From: Geosporobacter sp040797825
GTDB lineage: Bacteria; Bacillota; Clostridia; Peptostreptococcales; Thermotaleaceae
Direction of reading: 5' to 3'
Assembly (NCBI GenBank): GCA_040797825.1
Contig: JBFNEZ010000002.1
Span: 22,742 to 86,741 of the forward strand
Length of the DNA: 64,000 nt
Shown here one piece after another: positions 25,847 to 34,590 of this stretch (positions are counted from its first letter, which is position 1; each line of letters opens with the position of its first letter). The notes beneath the pieces are model-generated. The model ran no database searches and was not told the DNA's origin. It worked only from the letters and a program-made list of their open reading frames with translations. Both the position numbers and the translations under genes were made by a program.

Positions 25847-27637
25847 CTATTTTCTGATAATGGCTTTAAAAGGACATTTATCTACACAAGCCCCACATTT
25901 GATACAGGCATTCTTATCAATAACATGCAGTCCCTTTCTCTCTCCTGAAATGGCATTTACGGGACAAGCCTTTGTACACAACGTACACCCTTTACACTGC
26001 TCGGTAATATGATAGGTCAATAATTCTTGACAAACTCCTGCTGGACATCGTTTTTCCTTCACATGGGCTTCGTACTCATCTCTAAAATACTTTAACGTCG
26101 ACAGTACAGGATTTGGAGCCGTTTGTCCTAGACCACACAGAGAAGAAACCTTAATACTTTCCGCCAATCTTTCTAACTTATCTATATCTTCTAAGGCGCC
26201 CTTGCCTTCTGTTATTTTATCCAGTATTTCTAACATTCTTTTGGTTCCAATACGGCAAGGCGGACACTTTCCACAGGATTCTTCTACAGTAAAGTCTAAA
26301 AAGAATCGGGCAATATCAACCATACAATTGTCTTCATCCATGACAATCATTCCACCGGAACCCATCATCGATCCTAATTCAACTAGATTATCGTAGTCAA
26401 TAGGTGTATCTAGATGTTCAGTGGTAATACATCCACCAGAGGGTCCCCCTGTTTGTACCGCCTTAAAGGCTTTACCACCAGGAATTCCTCCTCCGACTTC
26501 AAAAATAACTTCTCTAAGGGTTGTCCCCATTGGAACTTCCAAAAGCCCTGTATTGTTAATCTTTCCTCCTAAGGCAAATACCTTCGTTCCCTTTGATTTT
26601 TCTGTACCGATTTCAGCAAACCATTGGGCACCATTTAAAATAATCTGGGCCACATTGGCATAAGTCTCCACATTGTTTAATAAAGTAGGTTTTTCCCACA
26701 ATCCCTTAATAGCTGGGAAAGGCGGCCTTGGTCTTGGCATACCCCTTTTTCCTTCGATAGAATTTAGTAGAGCCGTCTCCTCTCCACAAACAAAGGCTCC
26801 TGCACCCAGTCTGATCTCTAAATTAAAATCAAAGCCTGTATTAAATATATTTTCACCTAGCAAACCATAGTCTTTTGCCTGGTCAATGGCAATTTGTAAT
26901 CTGTTTACTGCAATTGGATACTCAGCTCTTACATAGACATATCCTTGATTGGCTCCTACGGCATAACCAGCAATAGCCATGGCCTCAATCAAAGAATGAG
27001 GATCTCCTTCTAGTATAGATCTGTCCATGAAAGCCCCTGGATCCCCTTCATCGGCATTACAAGCTACATATTTTTGTTCTCCCGCAGCTTTATAGGTAAA
27101 TTCCCATTTCAATCCAGATGAGAATCCTCCGCCTCCGCGACCCCTCAGTCCAGATTTCTTAATGGTGTCGATAACTTCTTCTTGGGTCATTTCCGTCAAT
27201 ACTTTTCCTAAAGCTTTGTAACCATCAAAGGCAATATACTCGGTGATATCCTCGGGATTAATTATCCCACACAGCCGTAAAGCAATTCTTTTTTGTTTTC
27301 TATAGAAATCTACTTCATTAATTGATCTTATCTGATCCTCTATCACAGCTTCCTTAAACAATAAATCTGTAACAACTCTTCCTTTTAACAAATGCTCTTC
27401 TGTAATACGGGCCACATCTTTTGCTTCGATTCTACTATAAAAAGCCCCTTCAGGATATACAATCACAATCGGTCCTGCTTCACAAAGACCAAAACATCCC
27501 GTTCTAACCAGCTTTACTTCGTCAGTAATATGATGTTTTGCCAATTCCTGTTTAAAGGCTTCTTCAATGCTTATAGATCCTGAAGAAGTACATCCTGTAC
27601 CCCCACAGATTAGTACATGAGAACGAAATAATTCCAT
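25847..27637 (-). CDS. hndC: NuoF-like diaphorase subunit (HndC/HydB), copy 3
   Basis: 596 residues, the same length and domain order as the other two copies: CGGTGC/TGCFGLC [2Fe-2S] domain, GLRGRGGGGFSSG flavin loop, SCGKCPPCRIG, CKGCTLCTKACP and CIKCGACVDKCP. In the glycine loop it reads FSSG where the others read FPTG. It is clearly diverged from copies 1 and 2 at DNA level throughout, giving an outgroup for the conversion between them. Confidence 0.94.
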   Translation of the reverse strand: MELFRSHVLICGGTGCTSSGSISIEEAFKQELAKHHITDEVKLVRTGCFGLCEAGPIVIVYPEGAFYSRIEAKDVARITEEHLLKGRVVTDLLFKEAVIEDQIRSINEVDFYRKQKRIALRLCGIINPEDITEYIAFDGYKALGKVLTEMTQEEVIDTIKKSGLRGRGGGGFSSGLKWEFTYKAAGEQKYVACNADEGDPGAFMDRSILEGDPHSLIEAMAIAGYAVGANQGYVYVRAEYPIAVNRLQIAIDQAKDYGLLGENIFNTGFDFNLEIRLGAGAFVCGEETALLNSIEGKRGMPRPRPPFPAIKGLWEKPTLLNNVETYANVAQIILNGAQWFAEIGTEKSKGTKVFALGGKINNTGLLEVPMGTTLREVIFEVGGGIPGGKAFKAVQTGGPSGGCITTEHLDTPIDYDNLVELGSMMGSGGMIVMDEDNCMVDIARFFLDFTVEESCGKCPPCRIGTKRMLEILDKITEGKGALEDIDKLERLAESIKVSSLCGLGQTAPNPVLSTLKYFRDEYEAHVKEKRCPAGVCQELLTYHITEQCKGCTLCTKACPVNAISGERKGLHVIDKNACIKCGACVDKCPFKAIIRK

Positions 27638-27664
27638 GAGTTAACCTCCTTACAAAATAGTGTT

Positions 27665-28030
27665 TTATTTCACTGAACCAATGGTAAATTCACTAACAAC
27701 ACGACCATTTACAATGTGTTCTGCAACCACTCTCTTCACTTTTTCCGGACTCATATCCACATAAGTTACTTTCTCTTCTCCCGGCTTGTAGACTTCTACA
27801 ATGGGTTCTAACCGACAAATACCAATACATCCCGTCTGGCTTACAGTAACATCTTTAAGATTTCTGGTTTTCACTTCTTCAACCAGACCCATGAGCACAG
27901 GCCTTGCCCCTGCAGAAATACCACAGGTAGCCATCCCTACTACGATTCGAGTGCCTTCTCTTTCACTTCGTAAATCTACTTTTTTTAAAGCTTCATCTCT
28001 GATTCTTGACAATTCTTCCAGTGATTTCAT
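27665..28030 (-). CDS. hndB: Small thioredoxin-like [2Fe-2S] subunit (HndB family), copy 3
   Basis: A 121-residue HndB-type subunit with ATCGISAGARPV (C36) and TGCIGIC, three cysteines as in the paralogues. It lies between hndA and hndC of the third module with 27 bases to hndC. It is diverged from copies 1 and 2 across its length. Confidence 0.88.
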   Translation of the reverse strand: MKSLEELSRIRDEALKKVDLRSEREGTRIVVGMATCGISAGARPVLMGLVEEVKTRNLKDVTVSQTGCIGICRLEPIVEVYKPGEEKVTYVDMSPEKVKRVVAEHIVNGRVVSEFTIGSVK

Positions 28031-28090
28031 GGAACCATTCCTCCTGACATTTAGAGTAATTTAACGTTTTCCCAATCCAATAAATCATTT

Positions 28091-28564
28091 TTAATATTTT
28101 GCAATAATTCCTGGTACATCTGCTTCTACCAGTCGTCCGTATACATCTTCATTTACAGTAAGCACTGGTGCAAGACCACAGGCTCCAATACAGCGAGTAG
28201 CTTCTAAGGAGAACTTTCCATCTGCCGAAGTGCTGCCTACTTCTACCTTTGCTTCCTTCTTAATTCTATCAATTATTTTTTGTGAACCTTTTACGTAACA
28301 GGCAGTTCCCATACATACACCAATGGTATAATCACCCTTCGGATCCAAAGTAAACTGAGAATAAAATGTAACTACTCCATAGATTTCAGCCAGTGGCATA
28401 TCCAAAGCATCGGATATTCTCTTTTGCACTTCTAAGGGCAGACATCCAAAAATCTTTTGACCTTCATGAAGCACAGGCATTAAAGAGCCTTTTTTGCCTT
28501 TATTTTTTTCTATTACTGCCTCTAGCCTCTCAAAATTCTCTTTTGTTAATATTTCCTTTGGCAT
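28091..28564 (-). CDS. hndA: NuoE-like [2Fe-2S] subunit (HndA/HydC), copy 3
   Basis: A 157-residue first subunit of the third module. Cysteine motifs are GVCMGTACYVKGS and EATRCIGACGLAP. The ATG has GGAGAGATAAG upstream. A Rex-like palindrome lies about 150 bases upstream. Confidence 0.93.
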   Translation of the reverse strand: MPKEILTKENFERLEAVIEKNKGKKGSLMPVLHEGQKIFGCLPLEVQKRISDALDMPLAEIYGVVTFYSQFTLDPKGDYTIGVCMGTACYVKGSQKIIDRIKKEAKVEVGSTSADGKFSLEATRCIGACGLAPVLTVNEDVYGRLVEADVPGIIAKY

Positions 28565-28708
28565 CTTATCTCTCCTTTTCTTTATAGGCTTGATTTATAT
28601 TTATTTATCTATAAAAATACCATTATTTTCTACCCTATGAAGCTATAATAGTTCTCTATTGTAGCTAAATTCTGTAAATTACTTCCATTATCTATGAATA
28701 ATATATAT

Positions 28709-28726
28709 CCGTTAATATTTTAACAT
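28709..28726. promoter_or_regulatory. Rex-like operator upstream of the third hydrogenase operon
   Basis: CCGTTAATATTTTAACAT matches 11 of the 14 fixed positions of the Rex consensus TTGTTAA-N4-TTAACAA, with exact spacing. Rex senses the NADH/NAD ratio and commonly represses hydrogenase genes in Clostridia. The site is about 145 bases ahead of hndA and near a possible -10 (TATATT) on the minus strand; it is also about 80 bases ahead of the divergent small gene. Confidence 0.6.
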
Positions 28727-28805
28727 GTTTTTGGGGTATATACTATCTTTTTTTTGTCTAAAATAGAAATAAAAAAAATACCAATTTTTTCTAGGAGGCT
28801 TTTAT

Positions 28806-29357
28806 ATGAAATACTATGCAAGATTTATCATCATTCTTATGATCTGTCTTTTATTGAATACCCTGGCAAGCTTCGGTCTATCAGAAATTTTTGAAGTATC
28901 TGCCTTAAAAAAGACAATAAGCACCTCCACCGATAACCGCCCTTTACAGGATCAAGATGTACTGTTTTTGGGGAATCATATGTATATTCCTGTGTATTTT
29001 TTGGAAGATACACTGCACATACCTATTCAGTGGCATGAAGAAAATCAACTTCTCCATATCCATCATTCTTCATTTAAGGATTTTGAAGAAGCCCAACCTC
29101 TTGTTGGCGAAAAATTTGTCTATGGAGAAATTTTATCTATCGATAAAGAAGCTTTTACCTTGTCCATCGAAGAGCATTATGACGATCAGTATACCTATGT
29201 AGAACCTCATCTAGGGGTATGTCCTGATGTAATTGTCATTCTGCAGCGAAATGATAAACAAATGAATCTATCCTTTGAAGATTTGAAAATTGGTGATGTA
29301 GTGGGAATGGTCGTAACTGCTGAAGGCAGTGTACGGGGAATCATTTTAAATGCTTAA
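28806..29357 (+). CDS. Small exported or membrane-anchored protein, stalk-like domain
   Basis: 183 residues. A hydrophobic N-terminal segment (YYARFIIILMICLLLNTLA) is a signal peptide or anchor. The next part, VLFLGNHMYIPVYFLEDTLHIPIQWHEENQLLHIH (about 52-86), resembles the copper amine oxidase N-terminal (stalk) repeats of Clostridial surface proteins, by pattern only. The remaining beta-rich part (EKFVYGEILSIDKEAFTLSI near 102, FEDLKIGDVVGMVVT near 158) is unassigned. AGGAGGC precedes the ATG. It is divergent from the third hydrogenase operon and followed by a very strong terminator. Function unknown. Confidence 0.75.
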   Translation: MKYYARFIIILMICLLLNTLASFGLSEIFEVSALKKTISTSTDNRPLQDQDVLFLGNHMYIPVYFLEDTLHIPIQWHEENQLLHIHHSSFKDFEEAQPLVGEKFVYGEILSIDKEAFTLSIEEHYDDQYTYVEPHLGVCPDVIVILQRNDKQMNLSFEDLKIGDVVGMVVTAEGSVRGIILNA

Positions 29358-29362
29358 TCTAT

Positions 29363-29412
29363 AAACATAGAAATAAGCAGGCATTGGAATTTGCCTGCTT
29401 ATTTCTATGTTT
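29363..29412. terminator. Bidirectional terminator with a 21-bp perfect stem
   Basis: AAACATAGAAATAAGCAGGC(A) pairs without mismatch with its complement across an 8-base loop (TTGGAATT). It separates the converging small exported-protein gene and uvrA. Confidence 0.85.
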
Positions 29413-29447
29413 ACGTGTTTTATTATATAAAATCCAAATGTTTTCAT

Positions 29448-32318
29448 TTAGATACAAGCTTTCTTATCTGATGGGCCTTTTTGCAGCCTTCTTTCCTTAT
29501 CCAATATCTTTTTAAGAAATTTTCCCGTATAGGATGCTTCAATGGTGCAAATTTCTTCTGGAGTACCTGTCCCTACAATGGTTCCACCACCTTCTCCGCC
29601 TTCTGGACCTAGGTCCAGGATATAGTCGCTGGTCTTTATCACATCTAAATTATGCTCAATTACTAGAACCGTATTGCCCGTTTCTACAAGACGATTCAAT
29701 ACGCCAATTAGTTTATGAATATCAGCAATATGCAGGCCCGTGGTCGGTTCGTCAAGAATATAGAAGGTTTTACCTGTACTGCGCTTGCTTAGCTCTGTAG
29801 CTAGCTTAATCCTTTGAGCCTCGCCACCAGAAAGCTGGGTAGATGGCTGACCAAGCTTGATATACCCTAAGCCTACTTCATAGAGGGTTTCCAGCTTTCG
29901 TTTAATCCCAGGAATATTTTCAAAAAACACCAGGCCTTCTTCTACGGTCATATCTAACACATCAGAGATAGATTTTCCTTTATATTTTACCTCTAGAGTA
30001 TCTCTATTATAGCGCTTGCCTTTACAGATATCACAAGGCACATAGACATCGGGAAGAAAATGCATTTCTATCTTAATAATCCCATCACCTTTGCAAGCCT
30101 CACATCTGCCTCCCTTTACATTAAAGCTAAACCTGCCTTTTTGGTAACCCCGAATCTTTGCTTCTGGTATTCTGGCAAACACATCACGAATTAAATCAAA
30201 AACTCCCGTATAGGTAGCTGGATTTGAACGGGGAGTTCTTCCGATAGGAGATTGATCGATTTCAATCACCTTGTCTATATGCTCTAACCCACGGACTTCC
30301 TGATGTTTTCCAGGCCTGCTCTTAGCTCGGTGCAGCTCCATAGCCATTTTTTTATAAAGGATCTCGTTGACCAATGTGCTTTTTCCAGAACCTGAGACTC
30401 CCGTAACGGAAATAAACAAGCCAAGAGGAAAGCTTGCTGTAATTTCTTTCAAATTGTTTTCTTTAGCACCGACAACCTCTATCCATTTGCCATTGGGCTG
30501 TCTGCGCACCTGGGGAATCTCAATTTTCTTTCTTCCTGATAAATACTGCCCTGTGATAGAAGCTTCACTGTCCATGATTTCTTCAGCAGTACCTGCAGCT
30601 ACAATATGCCCCCCATTGGCTCCCGCACCTGGTCCTATATCGATAATATGATCTGCAGCATACATGGTATCTTCATCATGCTCTACTACAATCAGGGTAT
30701 TCCCCATATCGGTTAAGTTTCGAAGGGTTTTCAACAATTTTTCATTGTCTCTTTGATGTAAGCCAATACTGGGTTCATCTAAAATATAAAGAACACCCAT
30801 CAACTGACTTCCAATTTGAGTGGCTAAGCGAATCCGCTGTGATTCTCCGCCAGAGAGGGTTCCTGCTGCACGATTCAATGTAAGATAATCTAATCCTACA
30901 TCGGCTAAGAAGCCTAACCGCTCGTTAATTTCTTTGAGTATTTGTTTGGCAATGATTTGATTTTTCTCTGATAAGTCTAAATGGTTAAAAAATCGAAGCC
31001 CTTCCCTTACTGAGAACTCTGTTACCTGGGAAATATTCTTCCCTGATATCTTAACCGATAGTACCTCTGGCTTCAAACGGTTTCCACCGCACTCTCCACA
31101 AGGGATGAGACTCATATATTCTTCAATTTTTTCTCGAGAATAGTCTGAAACTGTCTCCTTATATCTTCTTTCTAGATTTTTAATGATGCCCTCAAAGGCT
31201 GCACGATATTTTCTCATACCCCCAAACTTGCTTTCATAGGTAAACTCAATAGTCTTTTTTCCCGTACCATAAAGCAGTGCATTCATGAAATCTTCAGGTA
31301 AATCCTTGATAGGCACCTCCATAGAAATGCCATACTCCAAAGCCATCGCTTCTATCATTTCAAAATAATAGGTTCCTTCTCCTGAGTTGGCCATAGGAGC
31401 AATTCCGCCCTCTTTTATGCTCAAAGAAGGATTCGGAACAACCAAATCCCGATCTATTTTTTGTAAAAATCCAATTCCGTTACAGTGGGGACATGCTCCA
31501 TAGGGACTGTTAAAAGAAAACATTCTCGGCTCTAGCTCTTCAATTCCACTGCCATGATCTGGACAAGAAAATCTAGTACTGAAGGTCAAATCCTCACCAT
31601 CAATAATATTTACCAGAACCAATCCTTCTGATAATGATAAGGTGGTTTCAATAGAATCGGCCAACCGTTTTTCAATACCTTCTTTGATTACAATACGATC
31701 TACCACTACTTCAACCGTGTGCTTTTTAGTCTTTGCCAATTTGATTTCTTCGCTTAATTCTCGGAGCTCTCCATTTATCCGTACACGAACATAGCCGTCC
31801 TTTCGGATAGTCTCCAATACCTTTGCATGTTCTCCCTTTCTTCCTCTAACAATGGGAGATAGCAGCTGTATTTTTGTTCCTTCCGGCAGTGCCATAATTT
31901 TATCTACAATCTGGTCCACAGTCTGCTGACTAATTTCCCTGTCACATACAGGACAATGAGGTGTTCCTACTCTCGCAAAAAGTAGACGCAAATAGTCATA
32001 TATTTCTGTAACTGTTCCCACGGTAGATCTTGGATTACGACTAGTAGTTTTTTGATCAATGGAAATTGCAGGAGATAAGCCTTCAATATAATCTACATCT
32101 GGCTTTTCCATCTGACCTAAAAACTGTCTTGCATAAGCAGATAAACTCTCTACATATCTACGCTGCCCCTCTGCATAAATGGTATCAAAGGCTAAAGAAG
32201 ATTTTCCAGATCCGCTAAGCCCCGTCATCACTACGAATTTATCCCTTGGAATGATTACATCTACACCCTTTAGATTATGCTCCCTAGCACCTTTCACAAC
32301 AATATTGTCTCTTGACAT
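29448..32318 (-). CDS. uvrA: Excinuclease ABC subunit UvrA
   Basis: The 956-residue damage-recognition ATPase of nucleotide excision repair, of normal length. It has two ABC modules (Walker A GLSGSGKSS near 30 and GVSGSGKST near 650), zinc fingers CPVC...CPDHG...CPHC near 250-285 and CEAC...CDIC near 740-770, and signature motifs TLSGGESQRI and QLSGGEAQRIKLA. It lies 10 bases after uvrB in one operon. Confidence 0.97.
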   Translation of the reverse strand: MSRDNIVVKGAREHNLKGVDVIIPRDKFVVMTGLSGSGKSSLAFDTIYAEGQRRYVESLSAYARQFLGQMEKPDVDYIEGLSPAISIDQKTTSRNPRSTVGTVTEIYDYLRLLFARVGTPHCPVCDREISQQTVDQIVDKIMALPEGTKIQLLSPIVRGRKGEHAKVLETIRKDGYVRVRINGELRELSEEIKLAKTKKHTVEVVVDRIVIKEGIEKRLADSIETTLSLSEGLVLVNIIDGEDLTFSTRFSCPDHGSGIEELEPRMFSFNSPYGACPHCNGIGFLQKIDRDLVVPNPSLSIKEGGIAPMANSGEGTYYFEMIEAMALEYGISMEVPIKDLPEDFMNALLYGTGKKTIEFTYESKFGGMRKYRAAFEGIIKNLERRYKETVSDYSREKIEEYMSLIPCGECGGNRLKPEVLSVKISGKNISQVTEFSVREGLRFFNHLDLSEKNQIIAKQILKEINERLGFLADVGLDYLTLNRAAGTLSGGESQRIRLATQIGSQLMGVLYILDEPSIGLHQRDNEKLLKTLRNLTDMGNTLIVVEHDEDTMYAADHIIDIGPGAGANGGHIVAAGTAEEIMDSEASITGQYLSGRKKIEIPQVRRQPNGKWIEVVGAKENNLKEITASFPLGLFISVTGVSGSGKSTLVNEILYKKMAMELHRAKSRPGKHQEVRGLEHIDKVIEIDQSPIGRTPRSNPATYTGVFDLIRDVFARIPEAKIRGYQKGRFSFNVKGGRCEACKGDGIIKIEMHFLPDVYVPCDICKGKRYNRDTLEVKYKGKSISDVLDMTVEEGLVFFENIPGIKRKLETLYEVGLGYIKLGQPSTQLSGGEAQRIKLATELSKRSTGKTFYILDEPTTGLHIADIHKLIGVLNRLVETGNTVLVIEHNLDVIKTSDYILDLGPEGGEGGGTIVGTGTPEEICTIEASYTGKFLKKILDKERRLQKGPSDKKACI

Positions 32319-32328
32319 GCTTTCACCT

Positions 32329-34308
32329 CTACCCTATCTTTTCCTTTAATGATAAAATTTTATCTCTTAGCTCTGCAGCCCTCTCAAATTGAAGATTGGC
32401 TGCAGCTTCTTTCATTTCTATTTCCAAACGGCTGATAATCTCTTGCAAATCTTTTTGCTTCATTTCTTCAGGGGCTTTGTCCAATCCATATTTTACCCCT
32501 TCTTCCGCCACTTTAGTTGCCTCGATAACATCCCTTACCTTTTTAACAATGCCTTGGGGTTGAATACTGTGTTTCTGATTATAACTCTCTTGTAATTTTC
32601 TTCTTCGCTCGGTTTCATCAATAGCTCTTTTCATAGATTGTGTAATCTGGTCGGCATACATAACAACCTTCCCTTCCAGATGTCGTGCAGCCCGACCAAT
32701 CGTCTGAATAAGAGAAGTCTCGGACCGGAGAAAACCCTCTTTATCCGCATCAAGAATCGCTACCATCGAAACCTCTGGTAAATCCAATCCTTCTCTTAAC
32801 AGGTTGATACCCACCAGTACGTCAAATACCCCTAAACGCAATTCCCTAATGATCTCCATTCTTTCAAGGGTATCAATATCGGAGTGCAAATAACGCACTT
32901 TGATTCCTACGTCCTTTAGATAACCGGTCAGATCCTCTGCCATTTTCTTGGTCAAGGTTGTCACCAATACCCTTTCCTTGCGTTCAATCACTTTATTGAT
33001 TTCTCCAATCAAATCATCAATTTGCCCCTTTACAGGCCGCACAAATATCTTGGGGTCCAGCAAGCCTGTAGGACGGATAATCTGCTGTACAATATTATCA
33101 CTTTGTTCTCTCTCATAGGGTCCTGGCGTTGCACTGACATAGACAATCTGATTCACTAGACCTTCAAATTCTCCAAAATTGAGGGGTCTATTATCTAAGG
33201 CAGAAGGAAGGCGAAAACCATATTCTATCAAGGATTCCTTGCGAGAACGATCCCCTGCATACATACCCCGAATCTGAGGGATAGTCACATGGGATTCATC
33301 AATAATCATTAAAAAATCATCGGGGAAATAATCGATCAAAGTAAAGGGCTTACTTCCCGCAGGTCTTTGAGAAATATGTCTGGAATAGTTCTCTATGCCT
33401 TGACAAAAACCTACCTCCCGCAGCATCTCTATATCATACATGGTTCTTTGCTGGATTCGTTGGGCTTCAATAAGTTTTTCATTTTCTTTAAAATATTGAA
33501 CCCGCTCTGTTAATTCTTGCTCTATATCAATAATGGCTTTTTCCAGCTTGTCCTTACTGGTTACATAGTGAGAAGCAGGAAATATTGAAACATGGTTTCT
33601 CAGTCCATTGATCTCCCCTGTCAAAGCATTAATTTCCGTAATGCGCTCAATTTCATCGCCGAATAATTCCACACGGATAGCATTTTCTGAAGATGAGGCA
33701 GGGAATATTTCAATCACATCACCCCGTACCCGAAAGGTACCTCGAATAAAGTTAATATCATTACGTATATATTGTATCTCAACCAGTTTACGCAGAATGT
33801 CGTCCCTACCTTTAATCATACCTGGTCGCATAGACAGCACTAGATTTTCATAATCAATAGGATCTCCAAGACCATAGATACAGGATACACTGGCCACAAT
33901 GATAACATCTCGTCTTTCGTAAAGGGCTGCTGTAGCTGAGTGGCGAAGTTTGTCTATCTCATCATTTATCTGAGCATCCTTTTCAATGTAGGTATCTGTA
34001 TGGGCTACGTAGGCTTCAGGCTGGTAGTAATCATAGTAACTCACAAAATATTCAACTGCATTATTTGGAAAAAATTCCTTGAATTCACTGCATAACTGGG
34101 CCGCCAATGTTTTATTATGGGCAATGACAAGGGTAGGCTTTTGCACCTTTTCTATTACATTTGCCATGGTAAATGTTTTTCCAGATCCGGTTACTCCTAA
34201 AAGAGTCTGGCTTCGTTTACCAGCAAGAAGTCCCTGTCTTAAATTTTCAATTGCCTGGGGCTGATCCCCAGTTGGTTTATAATCTGAGACAATCTCAAAT
34301 TTTTTCAT
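32329..34308 (-). CDS. uvrB: Excinuclease ABC subunit UvrB
   Basis: A 659-residue helicase-like damage verifier. Walker A GVTGSGKTF near 40, the beta-hairpin YYDYYQPEAYV near 93, DESH near 340, motif VI QTIGRAARH near 540 and a C-terminal UVR domain (LEIEMKEAAANLQFERAAELRD) are present. The ATG at 34308 with AAGAGGCGG is preferred over an upstream in-frame start at 34359. An extended -10 and a LexA-type box lie upstream. Confidence 0.96.
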   Translation of the reverse strand: MKKFEIVSDYKPTGDQPQAIENLRQGLLAGKRSQTLLGVTGSGKTFTMANVIEKVQKPTLVIAHNKTLAAQLCSEFKEFFPNNAVEYFVSYYDYYQPEAYVAHTDTYIEKDAQINDEIDKLRHSATAALYERRDVIIVASVSCIYGLGDPIDYENLVLSMRPGMIKGRDDILRKLVEIQYIRNDINFIRGTFRVRGDVIEIFPASSSENAIRVELFGDEIERITEINALTGEINGLRNHVSIFPASHYVTSKDKLEKAIIDIEQELTERVQYFKENEKLIEAQRIQQRTMYDIEMLREVGFCQGIENYSRHISQRPAGSKPFTLIDYFPDDFLMIIDESHVTIPQIRGMYAGDRSRKESLIEYGFRLPSALDNRPLNFGEFEGLVNQIVYVSATPGPYEREQSDNIVQQIIRPTGLLDPKIFVRPVKGQIDDLIGEINKVIERKERVLVTTLTKKMAEDLTGYLKDVGIKVRYLHSDIDTLERMEIIRELRLGVFDVLVGINLLREGLDLPEVSMVAILDADKEGFLRSETSLIQTIGRAARHLEGKVVMYADQITQSMKRAIDETERRRKLQESYNQKHSIQPQGIVKKVRDVIEATKVAEEGVKYGLDKAPEEMKQKDLQEIISRLEIEMKEAAANLQFERAAELRDKILSLKEKIG

Positions 34309-34341
34309 GCTAACCGCCTCTTTTCCATAACATACAATCAA

Positions 34342-34350
34342 ATTATAGCA
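34342..34350 (-). promoter_or_regulatory. Extended -10 promoter of uvrBA
   Basis: TGCTATAAT on the minus strand, about 35 bases upstream of the uvrB start. The -35 region is poor. Confidence 0.45.
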
Positions 34351-34390
34351 TACATGCACCTATGATTCCCATGCAAAATCTACCATGCAT

Positions 34391-34404
34391 CAAACGTTTG
34401 TTCG
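34391..34404 (-). promoter_or_regulatory. LexA-type SOS box upstream of uvrBA
   Basis: The minus strand reads CGAACAAACGTTTG, which fits the Gram-positive LexA/DinR box CGAAC-N4-GTTYG. It lies about 45 bases upstream of the -10 element, further than usual for simple promoter occlusion. It could also affect the divergent gene. Confidence 0.6.
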
Positions 34405-34590
34405 CATACTAAATTATATCTCTCACTCATTGGAAAGTCAATTGTTCTTCCAAGTATTTTGAAAAAATCAACAAATTACTTTCTATTGTTTTAAGGTGTC
34501 TTATAGCAGGAGATCAAGGTTTTTTGTAGAAATATAATAATAACAACATGTCCATAACAAACCAAGAACTTTTTTCGGGAGTGACAGCTC

